A DNA stretch of 64,000 nucleotides, from contig MNCI01020980.1 in assembly GCA_015680685.1 (NCBI GenBank), forward strand, positions 549,177-613,176, given 5' to 3'. The position numbers were made by a program, and so were the translations under genes. The stretch is from Gnetum montanum. Its lineage: Eukaryota > Streptophyta > Gnetopsida > Gnetales > Gnetaceae. Shown here piece after piece: positions 21,904 to 32,012 of the stretch (positions within the stretch are counted from its first letter, which is position 1; each line of letters starts with the position of its first letter). A model generated the notes under the pieces. It did no database searches. It was not told the origin of the DNA and saw nothing but the letters and a program-made list of their open reading frames with translations.

Positions 21904-23631
21904 TCACTTCAGTAATTTTTTGATCTTTTTTGTTTTAATGTTAGACGATTTCTCAACCGGTATGATCTGGTATTCAGCGTCCCCTTCGCTGATTATATTA
22001 AACGGCAATTCGGCCCAAGGGACTTCTGATGGAATGTCTTCTGTGTTAGCGCTTTTGGACATTTCAGTGTCCCTAGGGAACTCTATATCAGTTTCTACTC
22101 AAGAAGGCGTTTCTGTTTGAGGAGGCTTTTGTTCGATGTCGGAAGATTTACTTCTTATCGATGGTCGTAGATTTTCGTTATTTTGGCTGGGTTTTTCGAG
22201 TTCGACTTCCGAGCCTTGATCCATGTCTATATGCAATAAGATGATAGGAGTAGCTGCTTCACCATGTATGACGATTTCTCCACCTTCATAAGGCAGATGA
22301 ATTTCCTGGTGGATAGGGGAAGAGACAGCTCTCAGTTGGGCTAGCCAGGGTCTTCCCAATATCAGGTTGAACCCTGGCATTTCGTCCACGACTAGGAATT
22401 TAGCGGATGTCAGGAATTGATCTCCCACTATGAAGTTCAAGGTTATTGTGCCTTTCACCATTACGCGCGACCCACTGAATGACCTTAAACATGTAGTTGT
22501 GGTTGGTTTCAGTAGTTCAGTAAGTCCTAGTTGTTCAATGATGTGGTATGGCACGACGTTTGTCGTAGCTCCATCGTCTACATGGACCCTATGTATTTTA
22601 AACCGATTTATACATATTGTTATAAACATGGGGGTTGTTGTTATCTCCCCCATTCTCTTATCCACCTTGACGTTGTCATCATGGAAAATTAGTGGCTTAG
22701 GAGTAGTCCCGTGAGGTGAGAACATCACCGCATGGATGGAGGGTTCATTTGGGGGTAAGTCCTCGCTCACCGGGATTGACGTTAACATGCGTACTAAAGC
22801 TTCCCGATGCATTTGAGATGTTAATACTAAGTCATACAAGCTCAATGAAGTGTTTTTTTGTTTTAATTCTTGCGTGACTTGCGTCAAGGCGGCTGCGAAG
22901 TTTTCACCGTTGGGGGTGTTTCTTTCGGTGCTGATTGGATCCATTGGACCCAACAGTTTTATCTCTCGTCTTGTTGGCTTGTCAGTTTTTGGAGCTGTCG
23001 TTTTGGATGATTCATGTTTTTCAGATGGCTCGCCTTCATTGCCTGTGCTTGGTTGATCGGTAGATGATGACATGGGCATCGAGTTGAGGGGAGTGGGCTT
23101 AGGTGGCCCCAGAGCTAACCTTTGGCCTCCATTCTCCGTACGTTCACGCGCAAGTCTATCTCCGAGACGTTCTCGCGTGCGGCGTGGAGGTGCCATTGGT
23201 TTCAGCATTTCGGTTTGCCCCGGGAGTTTTACTACATATGGGGTTGGACGGGGTGATTCTTGTACTGCTGGATGTGCTTGGTTAGAGGGCTGGACAGGCA
23301 CCCTAACAACGTAGGGCTTAGGTTGGCGTTGTGTTTGTGACACAGAGGCTTGGTAGTCATGGGAACCTTTGGGTATTCTAACAACGAACGGGGTTGGTTT
23401 GGGCAAAGGTTGGACCTCCGCTGTTGCGGTTTTTGAGGGTACTCGGACCACAAAAGGAGTAGGCCGGTTATGCGGAGTTTGTGTGTTTAGGGGAGTGATA
23501 GGAGGGACACGCACCACATATGGCTTGTCGCGTGTCACAGTGTTAGGTGTTGCCACTACCGGGGGTATCTCCCGCGGCCATCCAGAGACATGACCGGTTC
23601 TGTCAACTCGTTCAGAACCCAAGCCTAGCAA
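21904..23631 (-). CDS. Gag-Pro linker and aspartic protease of Tat element
   Basis: The N-terminal half is a Pro-rich linker with at least five copies of (K/R)PxP(Y/F)VV(R/K)(V/I/L)P at about 25-residue spacing. The protease follows: VHVDDGATTNVVPYHIIEQ holds the active-site region, with DDGA in place of the common D(S/T)G, and GFNLILGRPWL is the conserved C-terminal block of plant Ty3/gypsy proteases. A TGA at 22101-22099 interrupts the frame, but the same frame runs on for 64 more codons to a TGA at 21906-21904, so the first is probably premature. The apparent start at 23631 is the edge of an inversion; the true frame began in gag. Confidence 0.82.
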
Positions 23632-23637
23632 TGCCGG

Positions 23638-24014
23638 ATGAGCCCCCCGTACCTAAAGGCTTCAGGATCGATCGCTTTTGCGATTACCATCAATGAAACG
23701 GGCATGGAACAGATTACTGTTTCACCCTGAAGCAGGACCTACAGCGAATGATCGACGAAGGCCAGATCACCTTCGACGAAGCAAACCCGATTCAACCACA
23801 AAATCAAACTATGGGGGTCTATAAAGACCCTTTAAACGCTAAAGAGGCGCCATACACCATCAGTACAGTCTGCCTTGACGATGATTCTGAGCCATCTTAC
23901 ATTAACACCACATCTCCCGAATATACGCAGCCAACATCCAACAAACCTTTTGTAGTTTGCACACTTGTCCCTGCGTCTACATCCACACCCCAGCTGTCCC
24001 ATCCTTACCAACAA
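23638..24014 (+). pseudogene. gag: inverted gag segment with zinc knuckle
   Basis: This piece encodes, on the plus strand, the part of Tat gag that should lie between the minus-strand frames on either side. It has FRIDRFCDYHQ, then a TGA at 23694-23696, then NGHGTDYCF. The Cys and His residues fit the CX2HX4HX4C knuckle of Tat Gag. It then has LQRMIDEGQITF and one more KPFVV unit of the linker repeat found in the minus frame at 22.1-23.6 kb. GCCGG (23633-23637) and CCGGC (24015-24019) flank it as a short inverted pair. It is a microinversion rather than a separate gene. Confidence 0.78.
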
Positions 24015-25985
24015 CCGGCCTTTAGGAGCTGGTCAAAAAGTAGGGATGGCTTCATGGGCAGGGGTGTATATTGAGAGGGTTCTTTCCTCTCAAAGTTGCG
24101 TGTACAGTTCGCTGGATTATGTTGTGACGATGATTCTTGCGGAATCGTTGGAGCTAGTTTGTTGTAATTAGCAGAGGTTTGCGGTGGCCTAGTTTGTTGT
24201 TGTGCCCATGCTATCGATGCTATAGTCGTTTTACCCTTTTCTTTATCTTTTTTAGCCTGTTGATTTTTGAAGGCTATGTAGGCTGGGTCATTGCTGTTTT
24301 GGGCTGCTTCTTCTATGTTTTTAATTTGCTCAAAGGCTTGGTTGAGATTACGCGCGTTTAGGTAGTACAGCGTGGATTTAAAGAAATCGTTGACAGCTCC
24401 TTTCAAAATAGTGAGCAGGTATGTCTGGGAGATTTCTTCGTGCAGCTCATTGAGGGCTGCGCTCCATCTCTGAATAAATTTCTGGACCGGTTCAAGCGGT
24501 GTCTGCTTGACCTGCATGAGGCTATCTAGTGTGGCCTCAGGTTTCAGGTTATATTTGAACCTGGTCACGAACTGGTGTAGTAGGTTTTCCAAGGAGGAAA
24601 CAGAGTTTCTTGGGAGCGCCCTATACCAATCGAGTGCTCTCCCCAAGAGGGACATGGGAAAAATGCGAAGAATTGCATGGGGTCATGCTTGTAGCAATGC
24701 GCACTCTAACCTGAACGTTATTAAATGTGTGTTAGGATCTGTCTCCCCATTATACTTGGTTAGCGTTGGTAGGGAGACGCCCGGAAGAGTTGATGGGATC
24801 ATCGTTATAGAAGTCTACTACTTTCAACTCCCCGTCAGCGGCTGTCTTGAGGCGTTTTACCTTGTCAGTTAATTCCTGCATCATTCTTTTAGCATCTGCC
24901 CAATCTTGAGCACTTGGGAGCATGACGGTTTGGGTTTGTGGCACGCTGTATGGGTTAGACTGTTGAACGGTGTATTGGAAGGCTGAAAGTTGCGTTGTTG
25001 GTGGTTGCGTTTGTGGGAAGTGTACAGTAGATGGCACCAGGGGCACTACATTATAAAGAGGAGGTTGCTGCTGTTGTGGTTGTGGCTGTGCCTAAGGCAC
25101 ATGAGCTGGTGGCAACGTGTGGGGTGGTACATAGTGGTGGGAAATCTGGCGCGACGTCGTGCCCATCATCGGCCATTGTCCGGCCATGTTGTATGAGGAG
25201 GCTCCTTGTTGGGTTACGGTAGTGAAAGGGGGTGTTTGCGTTTGGACATGCGGGATGTAGTGGGCAGATGTGGACACGGGTATAACGTGTGGCATTCTTA
25301 CCACTTGGGATTGGAACGTCACCCCCACGTTACTGTGAGGGGGCGGTGCTCATGAGGATGAACCCGTAGCTGTAAAAGGGTTGCCGTTGGGCAAGGGGTT
25401 GCCCTGGGGAGGGACCTGGGCTAACACGGATGTTTCTTGTAACGGTGCTTGTGTGTGGGCAGAGTTAGGGGGTTGGAGGGGTATGACCTCCCTTGCGTCT
25501 GGGTTAAAGATGGGGTTCATGTGGTTATGCGGACTAAGGGTATGGTAGGAGTCTTCGTGTTCAGATTGGGCAGTGAATTCGTCCTCTTCGTCCCGTTGTG
25601 GATCAGCCGTAATTTGGTCTAACGATTGGCTCCTGTGCAGAAGGAGCTGCGTAAAGAGTTCTGAGAATTGTTCTGGAATGGGGATTACGTCGTATGGGGA
25701 AGGGATGAATTCATATCCCCTTCTGTAAAAGATTTCAAATTGCCTTTTTACTTCCATTTCAGCCCGGTCTACTGCCAGGCCAGCTTGCATCTTAATGCAA
25801 ATGAAGTTATACTCGTCTTGGCTTATAATGTTAGCGGCAGGGTCTCTCCCTTGCAACCTCAACGATCGACGAGGCCCCATTGTGGATTGCCCTCCCAAAT
25901 GTTGTGTGATAGATTACTGGGCTGCTGTTGTGTCTGAGATGTTAACGTTCTGGGTAGTAGCAGCGGTTATGTTTATGGGATTCAT
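24005..25985 (-). pseudogene. gag: Gag of Tat element (broken)
   Basis: An ATG at 25985 (MNPINIT) starts the frame; another is at 25880. Breaks are TAA 25916-25914, TGA 25352-25350, TAG 25094-25092, a frameshift near 24757 and TGA 24685-24683. Most stops could arise from CAA, CAG or CGA by C-to-T change. The C-terminal third has the capsid signature of plant Ty3/gypsy Gag (Retrotrans_gag): YNGETDP, RALDWYRALP, LLHQFVTRFKYN, PLEPVQKFIQRW and FFKSTLYYLN. A lysine-rich tail (KDKEKGK) follows. The middle part is Pro/Gln-rich with a short helical segment (MMQELTDKVKRL). The frame ends at the inversion border. Confidence 0.82.
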
Positions 25986-26029
25986 GATGATAGATAGTTT
26001 GAGTCTGAGAGATTGATGTACTGGATAGC

Positions 26030-26240
26030 GTAGTGTATGCCACTGGCGTAGACGAATCTACAGGGTATGTGTGCAGCGTAAACGCTGGCGTAAGCATGCA
26101 GCATAAACGCTGGCGTAAGCCTGCAGCGTATACGCTAGGGTTAAGCGTGCAGCGTAAACGCTGGCATAAGCGTGTAGCGTATACGATAGGGTTTATGTGT
26201 AGCATAGACGCTGAAGAATCGACAGCGTAAACGCTGAGTC
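26030..26240. repeat. GCGTAAACGCTGG repeats in Tat 5' leader
   Basis: About seven words of gcgtaaacgctgg or gcgtatacgctagg, at intervals of about 25-30 bp, lie between the primer site and the gag start. They belong to the same palindrome family as the LTR arrays. Confidence 0.7.
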
Positions 26241-26318
26241 GGGGGTTTAAATAGGGCATCAAAAATGCTAATGAGCATAGACGCTGAGGAGCATGCAGTC
26301 AAACTGTTTAAGCGGAGG

Positions 26319-26335
26319 CCCTCCTTCTAGCGCCA
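26319..26335 (-). other. primer binding site of Tat element (tRNA-Asn)
   Basis: The minus strand reads TGGCGCTAGAAGGAGGG, the exact 17-nt complement of the 3' end of plant tRNA-Asn including CCA, five bases inside the LTR. Tat elements are known to use tRNA-Asn. Confidence 0.88.
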
Positions 26336-26340
26336 AAATC

Positions 26341-27713
26341 TGTATCGCCTGAAATCGTCGGTCCCTGGCTGGAACGAGAAACAGAGACCGCAGGATCACA
26401 AGGCTAGCGCAGATGACCCCACCTTCGCTTGAGGGCGTGCTAGAATGCACGAAGGTAGGGTACCTTGGGTGGTCCGCACGCGGATCAGACAAGGATTTCC
26501 CCGAGCGTCGCCGAAGCATTATACGCTGGGTTATACATAAACGAAGCGTAAACAATGAAACAGGCGTACAGCGTAAGCGTAATCAGGGCGTAAATAGGGT
26601 CGGGCGTAAACAGCGTAAATGAATATAGGCACAGCGTAAGCGTGTGCAAACGTGAACAGTGTAAACAGCATAAACAGCGCAAACCAGCGTAAGGTGTAAG
26701 CAAATGTAAACAGCGTAAACAGTGGGCGTATACGGACGCAAACCGAGCGTGATCGTAAGCAAGCGTAAACGAAGCGTGGGCCAAATTGACATAAAACTGT
26801 AACAGAACTTGCAATAAGTGTAAACAGTGGATTACAGAGTTAAAATGTTATGCACTGGTCTAACGCAGTTGTGTAGGGACACAAGGCGGACGTAAAGCCT
26901 CGGTGGACGGAGGGATGCAGCCGGCTGACACGGTAGGTGGATCACAGATTGTGGTCGGTGTACAGGACTTCCAGCGTAAGCGTAAGCGTAAAGGGGTTTC
27001 TGCAGCGTAATTGCTCTGAGTCTCTTCTGATAAATTTTTTGCCGACCTTGTAAATGCGGAAAACTGGGCTATTTATAGGGGTAGGGTTACTGGGAAAATC
27101 GGACTGGGAGACACGTGGCGTTAGACCGGGCGTTTACAATTTAGAAACATGGTATACGCTGGGTGTATACGCTACAACAGGTCAGCGTATATGCTGGGCG
27201 TAAACTTGGATGGATGCTGGCGTATACGTTGGGGCGTATACGCTGATGGATGTTGGCGTATACGCTGGGGCGTATACACTGATGGATGCTGGGCGTACAC
27301 GCCGGGCATATACACTGATGGATGCTGGGTGTACACGCCGGGCGTATACGTCAAAGGACATCCACTTGCTTCAATCCTTGCTTTTCGGTGTAATCTTCAT
27401 GCTGTCATTGGAGATCTTGTCGTCAAGCGTGCGCATCTGCCGTGCCATGGCGTGTACGCCGGAGAGCCGGGCATATACGCTGGGCGTATACACTGGGCGT
27501 AGACGTCGGGCGTACACGCTGGCACAACACTTAGTTTAAAACTGGGCGTATACGCTGGGCGTAGACGCCAGCACAACACTTAGTAAAAACCAGGCGTTTC
27601 GATTCTCAAAATTGCCCTATGTGACTTCAAATGTAGCCAAAGTCGCCTGTGGGTCATGGGGATCTGCTTCTTGTCAGACAGATGCTAAACTCAAAGATTT
27701 TTGTGGTGTTTCA
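26341..27713 (-). mobile_element. 5' LTR of Tat element
   Basis: 1373 bp, same layout as the 3' LTR: U3 palindromes at 27150-27565, TATA box at 27070-27077, cgtaaac-rich R/U5 at 26510-26770. It differs from the 3' LTR mostly by transitions. Confidence 0.88.
27070..27077 (-). promoter_or_regulatory. TATA box in Tat 5' LTR
   Basis: The minus strand reads CCTATAAATAGCCC, identical to the copy in the other LTR. It would drive the genomic RNA towards lower coordinates. Confidence 0.72.
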
Positions 27714-27718
27714 TTAAC
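27714..27718. repeat. target site duplication of Tat element (right)
   Basis: TTAAC, matching 10207-10211. It directly follows the LTR terminal CA. Confidence 0.85.
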
Positions 27719-28252
27719 TAATCCTAACAAAAGCATTCATTCCCACCTATTGTACACATCTTGAACATGTATCATGTTACTGGGTTACCAAACATGAGGC
27801 GTTACTAGGATTACCAAGTAGTAAACATATGCTAGAAGTGATCATACTTATGTTTACTATTAAATCAATATTAATTAATTAATTACTTAATTACTTAAAA
27901 CATTAAAGGAAATTACTTGAATGTTAAATGCATAAGTAAACAATTAATCTAGTACAAGTGCTACAAGGCTTATTAAAAAAGCTTGTCTTTATTGTCGTCC
28001 ACACTAGAGTGCTCAGGTATAACAATGTTCAAATAAAGATATACACACTCTTTGACTCCTACTATAGGAACTCAGAAAATATTCTAACTTCTAAGAGGAA
28101 AAACTACAAGCTCTTTGCTACAACTATAAAATACTTTCCATAAATGCGATAGGTAGGAACACATTTATAGGTAGAAACAGGGTGCCCCATCAATGGATAC
28201 ATGTCAATGGGTTAAACCCTGCATCGAAAAGGCCCAACGATGTGACTCATCA
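27719..28252 (-). mobile_element. 5' LTR of element A, right fragment
   Basis: It continues the LTR cut at 10211 and ends (plus strand) GTGACTCATCA, the reverse of an LTR start TGATGAGTCAC. Beyond 28252 the sequence changes at once to RT-coding sequence of element B, so A inserted into B. Confidence 0.7.
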
Positions 28253-29011
28253 CAATTGTGGGGAATTGTTACTACAATTTTCTAGATGGTTATGGTGGCT
28301 ATAACCAAATCCAAATAACATTGAAGGACTAAGCTAAAATAAACTTCACAAGTCCTTAGGGGAATTTTGCATATAGAAAGATGTCCTTTGGCCTATGCAA
28401 TGCATTGACTACATTCCAACTATTGGTCCTAAGCATCTTACAACAGCAGATTAGTAGTAAGGTAGAAGTTTTGATGGATGACTTCTCTACCTATTGGGAT
28501 ACCTTTGAGTAAGCCTTGAACTACCTCGAGTAAGTGCTTCAACAGTGTGTGGAGACAAACCTAAGGATCAATTGACAAAAGGGCCACCTACTAGTCCAAT
28601 AGGACATTATCTTGGGACATTGAATTTTAGATAAAGGGATCGAGGTAGACCTAGAAAAAGTAAGGGTCATCCAAGGAATAACTAAATAACCAGAAACAAT
28701 GAAATATGTGAGGTCATTCCTTCGCCACACTGGTTACTATAGGCATTTCATTCAAAACTTTTCAAAGATCATCAAGCCATTGGTGGAGTTTATGATGAAA
28801 GATGCATCGTTCTTATGGATCAAGAAGTGTGAGAATGCATTCTAGTAATTGAAGTAAAATATCATAGAGACTCTAATTCTATGAGTAATAGATTTGACTA
28901 GATCATTCCACATCATGAAGGATGCATCAAATTATACCTTTGGAGCTATCCTTACATAGATGGATGATTAGAAACCTTCATACTAAGTATCATTGAACTT
29001 AGAAGGGGGGG
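28253..29011 (+). pseudogene. pol: reverse transcriptase fragment, Athila-like element B
   Basis: It begins inside RT at a segment like FLDGYGGYNQ and continues through MSFGLCNALTTFQ, the catalytic MDDFSTY box, a palm-thumb region (ILDKGIEVD, SFLRHTGYYRHFI) and the start of the RNase H part (DASNYTFGAIL). Stops in most segments make it non-functional. The 5' part (LTR, gag, protease, early RT) is missing, displaced or lost with the insertion of A. The sequence breaks off near 29011 where a different sequence begins. Confidence 0.72.
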
Positions 29012-32000
29012 TGTTGAAAAAGTTCCCTAAATTAAATTTTCTTTAAATCAAAGCTCACACCAAAAATAATGTGGTTTCTGTTGGCGACCATTTGGGACGC
29101 GATCGCCAACGAGTGTCCTCGAACAGGATTTAGGTGCCTGCTGGTCTCTGGCAATACCAAGGCCCAGATACCTCCAAATAAACTCAGTAGTTAATGTGAG
29201 TATGTGTGTGTGCTGTTGCGGCGTGTGGTTGTGAAAAATGTAACGATTGCGTTGCGTGTAAACTACAAATGATTTACATTAAAGAGATTCAGCCAACTTT
29301 GCCAAGTACTGTGAGTTGTTGAAAATTTCCTATTTTGTTCAACTGCCTAGTCTATGCGGTCCTTATAATACCTACTTGTAACAAATAAAATTTTGCAAAA
29401 ACATTTGAGCACAACTCTGCAATCTACTCCTAATTTTCCCCAGAGAAAGAGATAGTTCCACAAGAAAACTAGAAATAGAGCAAGATTCAATGGAAATAAG
29501 CAGAAACGAAAGGAAAGCAAATTTGTGTAGACCTCAAATATTTTAACAAGGTAAAATGTCACGAGTAAACACTTCACAATAAAGCTATCCCAAATTCAAT
29601 ATCTACGAATTGATCAAACTTCCAAGGCTCAAACAAGCAATATCTTCAAGACAATCCTATTATGCTACCAAAAATTGCTGCGTAAACTACCACGTACGAG
29701 ACTCCATTTTGACTAGATAATAGATGTCAACGATTGCATTCAAACAGAACATTTAAAAGACTTGACAATTTCTGATTGAAATACCATGAGAATTCACTTT
29801 AAAGATAAAAAGAAGCTATTCTGGTCCCATCAAAATACCAAAGATTTTATGAACCCTCTCGACTACTGAATTTTTCAATGGCGTGACTACAAACAGAGGC
29901 TCTCTTACAACAATCCCAATAGCAGTTCCCACACGTTGCACAATAATGAAATTTACTACTAAAATGCTCTTAAGGACTTTAAACACAAGTGCTTCTATGG
30001 CAAAATTTTAATAGAAATTTCTANNNNNNNNNNNNNNNNNNNNNNNNNNNNNNNNNNNNNNNNNNNNNNNNNNNNNNNNNNNNNNNNNNNNNNNNNNNNN
30101 NNNNNNNNNNNNNNNNNNNNNNNNNNNNNNNNNNNNNNNNNNNNNNNNNNNNNNNNNNNNNNNNNNNNNNNNNNNNNNNNNNNNNNNNNNNNNNNNNNNN
30201 NNNNNNNNNNNNNNNNNNNNNNNNNNNNNNNNNNNNNNNNNNNNNNNNNNNNNNNNNNNNNNNNNNNNNNNNNNNNNNNNNNNNNNNNNNNNNNNNNNNN
30301 NNNNNNNNNNNNNNNNNNNNNNNNNNNNNNNNNNNNNNNNNNNNNNNNNNNNNNNNNNNNNNNNNNNNNNNNNNNNNNNNNNNNNNNNNNNNNNNNNNNN
30401 NNNNNNNNNNNNNNNNNNNNNNNNNNNNNNNNNNNNNNNNNNNNNNNNNNNNNNNNNNNNNNNNNNNNNNNNNNNNNNNNNNNNNNNNNNNNNNNNNNNN
30501 NNNNNNNNNNNNNNNNNNNNNNNNNNNNNNNNNNNNNNNNNNNNNNNNNNNNNNNNNNNNNNNNNNNNNNNNNNNNNNNNNNNNNNNNNNNNNNNNNNNN
30601 NNNNNNNNNNNNNNNNNNNNNNNNNNNNNNNNNNNNNNNNNNNNNNNNNNNNNNNNNNNNNNNNNNNNNNNNNNNNNNNNNNNNNNNNNNNNNNNNNNNN
30701 NNNNNNNNNNNNNNNNNNNNNNNNNNNNNNNNNNNNNNNNNNNNNNNNNNNNNNNNNNNNNNNNNNNNNNNNNNNNNNNNNNNNATTCCATATTCATCTT
30801 CTCTGCACTTTATTACAGAAAAAGTAACTAGAGCTACTCTATCATAAGCTAGAGAGATATCTACAATTGATACACCATTTTCTTTTGACTCTAGATAAAC
30901 CCTCATGCCAACATTCCCAATTGCAATGTCATTATCCCTTGATTTTCAAAACATTCAATTCAGCAACATTTTCATTTCTATTCCAACTTCATGGTTAATT
31001 AACTGTTGCAGAATTCTTTACAAGAAAGAACATAATCCTCCTTGAACAGTTTCAGTTATTAGGATTCTGTACCTCACCATTTGCAAATAAGTCCACCTGT
31101 TCCATGAAATGGTAAAAATGTGCCAACAGTTTCCAAAACTTAGCTAGTCCACACTCAGCAAGTAGTTCGCAAGCACACCTCTAGATTTTGTTACTCTCAA
31201 ATGTGATTTGAACGGTACCACACCTTGTACAAGATCTAAGCTTTGCAATGGAGTGATTCATCACTGTGAATCAAATAAAACTCATAAGATCCCAATAGGC
31301 TTAGAATGTGGTTTTCAATATCCCACAACCTTTACAACTTGAGCTCCACTTTGGAGTGTTGTGGCACTACACCAACATTCAATCCCATAGGATTGCCACA
31401 AGCTCAAGAAAGATGGCTTCCTGCAAGAAGAATATCAACTCCACAGGGTAAAAAAAGAAAATAACAATCATAAGGAAAGAATGCAACTAGTTTTGCTGAT
31501 TCTTATACTTTGAGGTACAACTCACTTTGACCAATTATAATAGAGAAAAGATTGTATAGTGGAACATTAATTATCACAATGATTGCTTGATGCTTACAAT
31601 TAATAGTACATAATGCTTGCACATTTTCCAATGAGAATGAAATCTTCTTATAGTCAATATGTTTTTAAAATCACCTCAAAATTTATGCAACAACTAATTA
31701 ACAGTCACTAGAGACATCTTCTTCAAGTCTGAGATGTCTTTCTTTAATGGACCTTCATTCTGGAAACACGTCCTTCTCTCCAAAAAGACATATGCTATTT
31801 TCTAGAGACATCTTCTCCTATGTTGCCTTTAATTCTACCAAGACATTTACTGTTTCTTGGAGGCATATTTCTTTAGCTCTTTTTGCACTTTGAAATATTT
31901 GTTCCTTGTCCATGTTCTTGAACTTCTACATGCCTTCTTGTCTTAATCCAAGTTCTACAAACACAACAACCACACAAACACACAAACATCCCTGTACTCC

Positions 32001-32012
32001 ATTTTTCTCAAC
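29012..32012. mobile_element. 3-kb insert splitting element B, with assembly gap
   Basis: A non-homologous block sits between the RT and RNase H parts of B. It starts TGTTGAAAAAG and ends TTTTTCTCAAC, so the ends are partly inverted copies (GTTGA-A-AAA). It includes a perfect 8-bp inverted repeat, GTTGGCGA/TCGCCAAC, near 29079-29109. No coding domain is recognised, and 761 bases are unknown. It may be an LTR or DNA-type insertion, or the junction between two B-like copies. Confidence 0.35.
30024..30784. other. assembly gap (761 N)
   Basis: Run of N. Frames spanning it are artefacts. Confidence 0.99.

Larger units (their letters stand above)
10212..27713 (-). mobile_element. Tat/Ogre-type Ty3/gypsy retrotransposon, 17.5 kb, with antisense gene
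   Basis: Two direct LTRs (10212-11599 and 26341-27713) with TG/CA ends are bounded by a TTAAC duplication. The sense strand is minus: the primer site for tRNA-Asn lies inside the right LTR and the polypurine tract inside the left one. Order on the minus strand is gag, protease, a 5.4-kb insert carrying an antisense gene, RT, RNase H, integrase. Domain order RT-RH-INT, the tRNA-Asn primer and minisatellites beside the coding region fit the Tat lineage, which includes Ogre. The LTRs differ at about a dozen places in the first 160 bp by eye, so the insertion is not recent. Coding regions carry multiple stops, so the copy cannot move on its own. Confidence 0.9.

Noticed and set aside
23748-24074. 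Plus-strand frame as a separate gene antisense to the Tat element
   Set aside because: Its content is the gag nucleocapsid part and a linker repeat that are missing from the minus-strand frames on either side, so it is an inverted gag piece.
26319-26335. Fragment of a tRNA-Asn gene
   Set aside because: Only the 3' 17 nt with CCA are present, right beside an LTR end, so it is a primer binding site.
29989-30906. Long frames at 29989-30906
   Set aside because: They are made of unknown bases (N).
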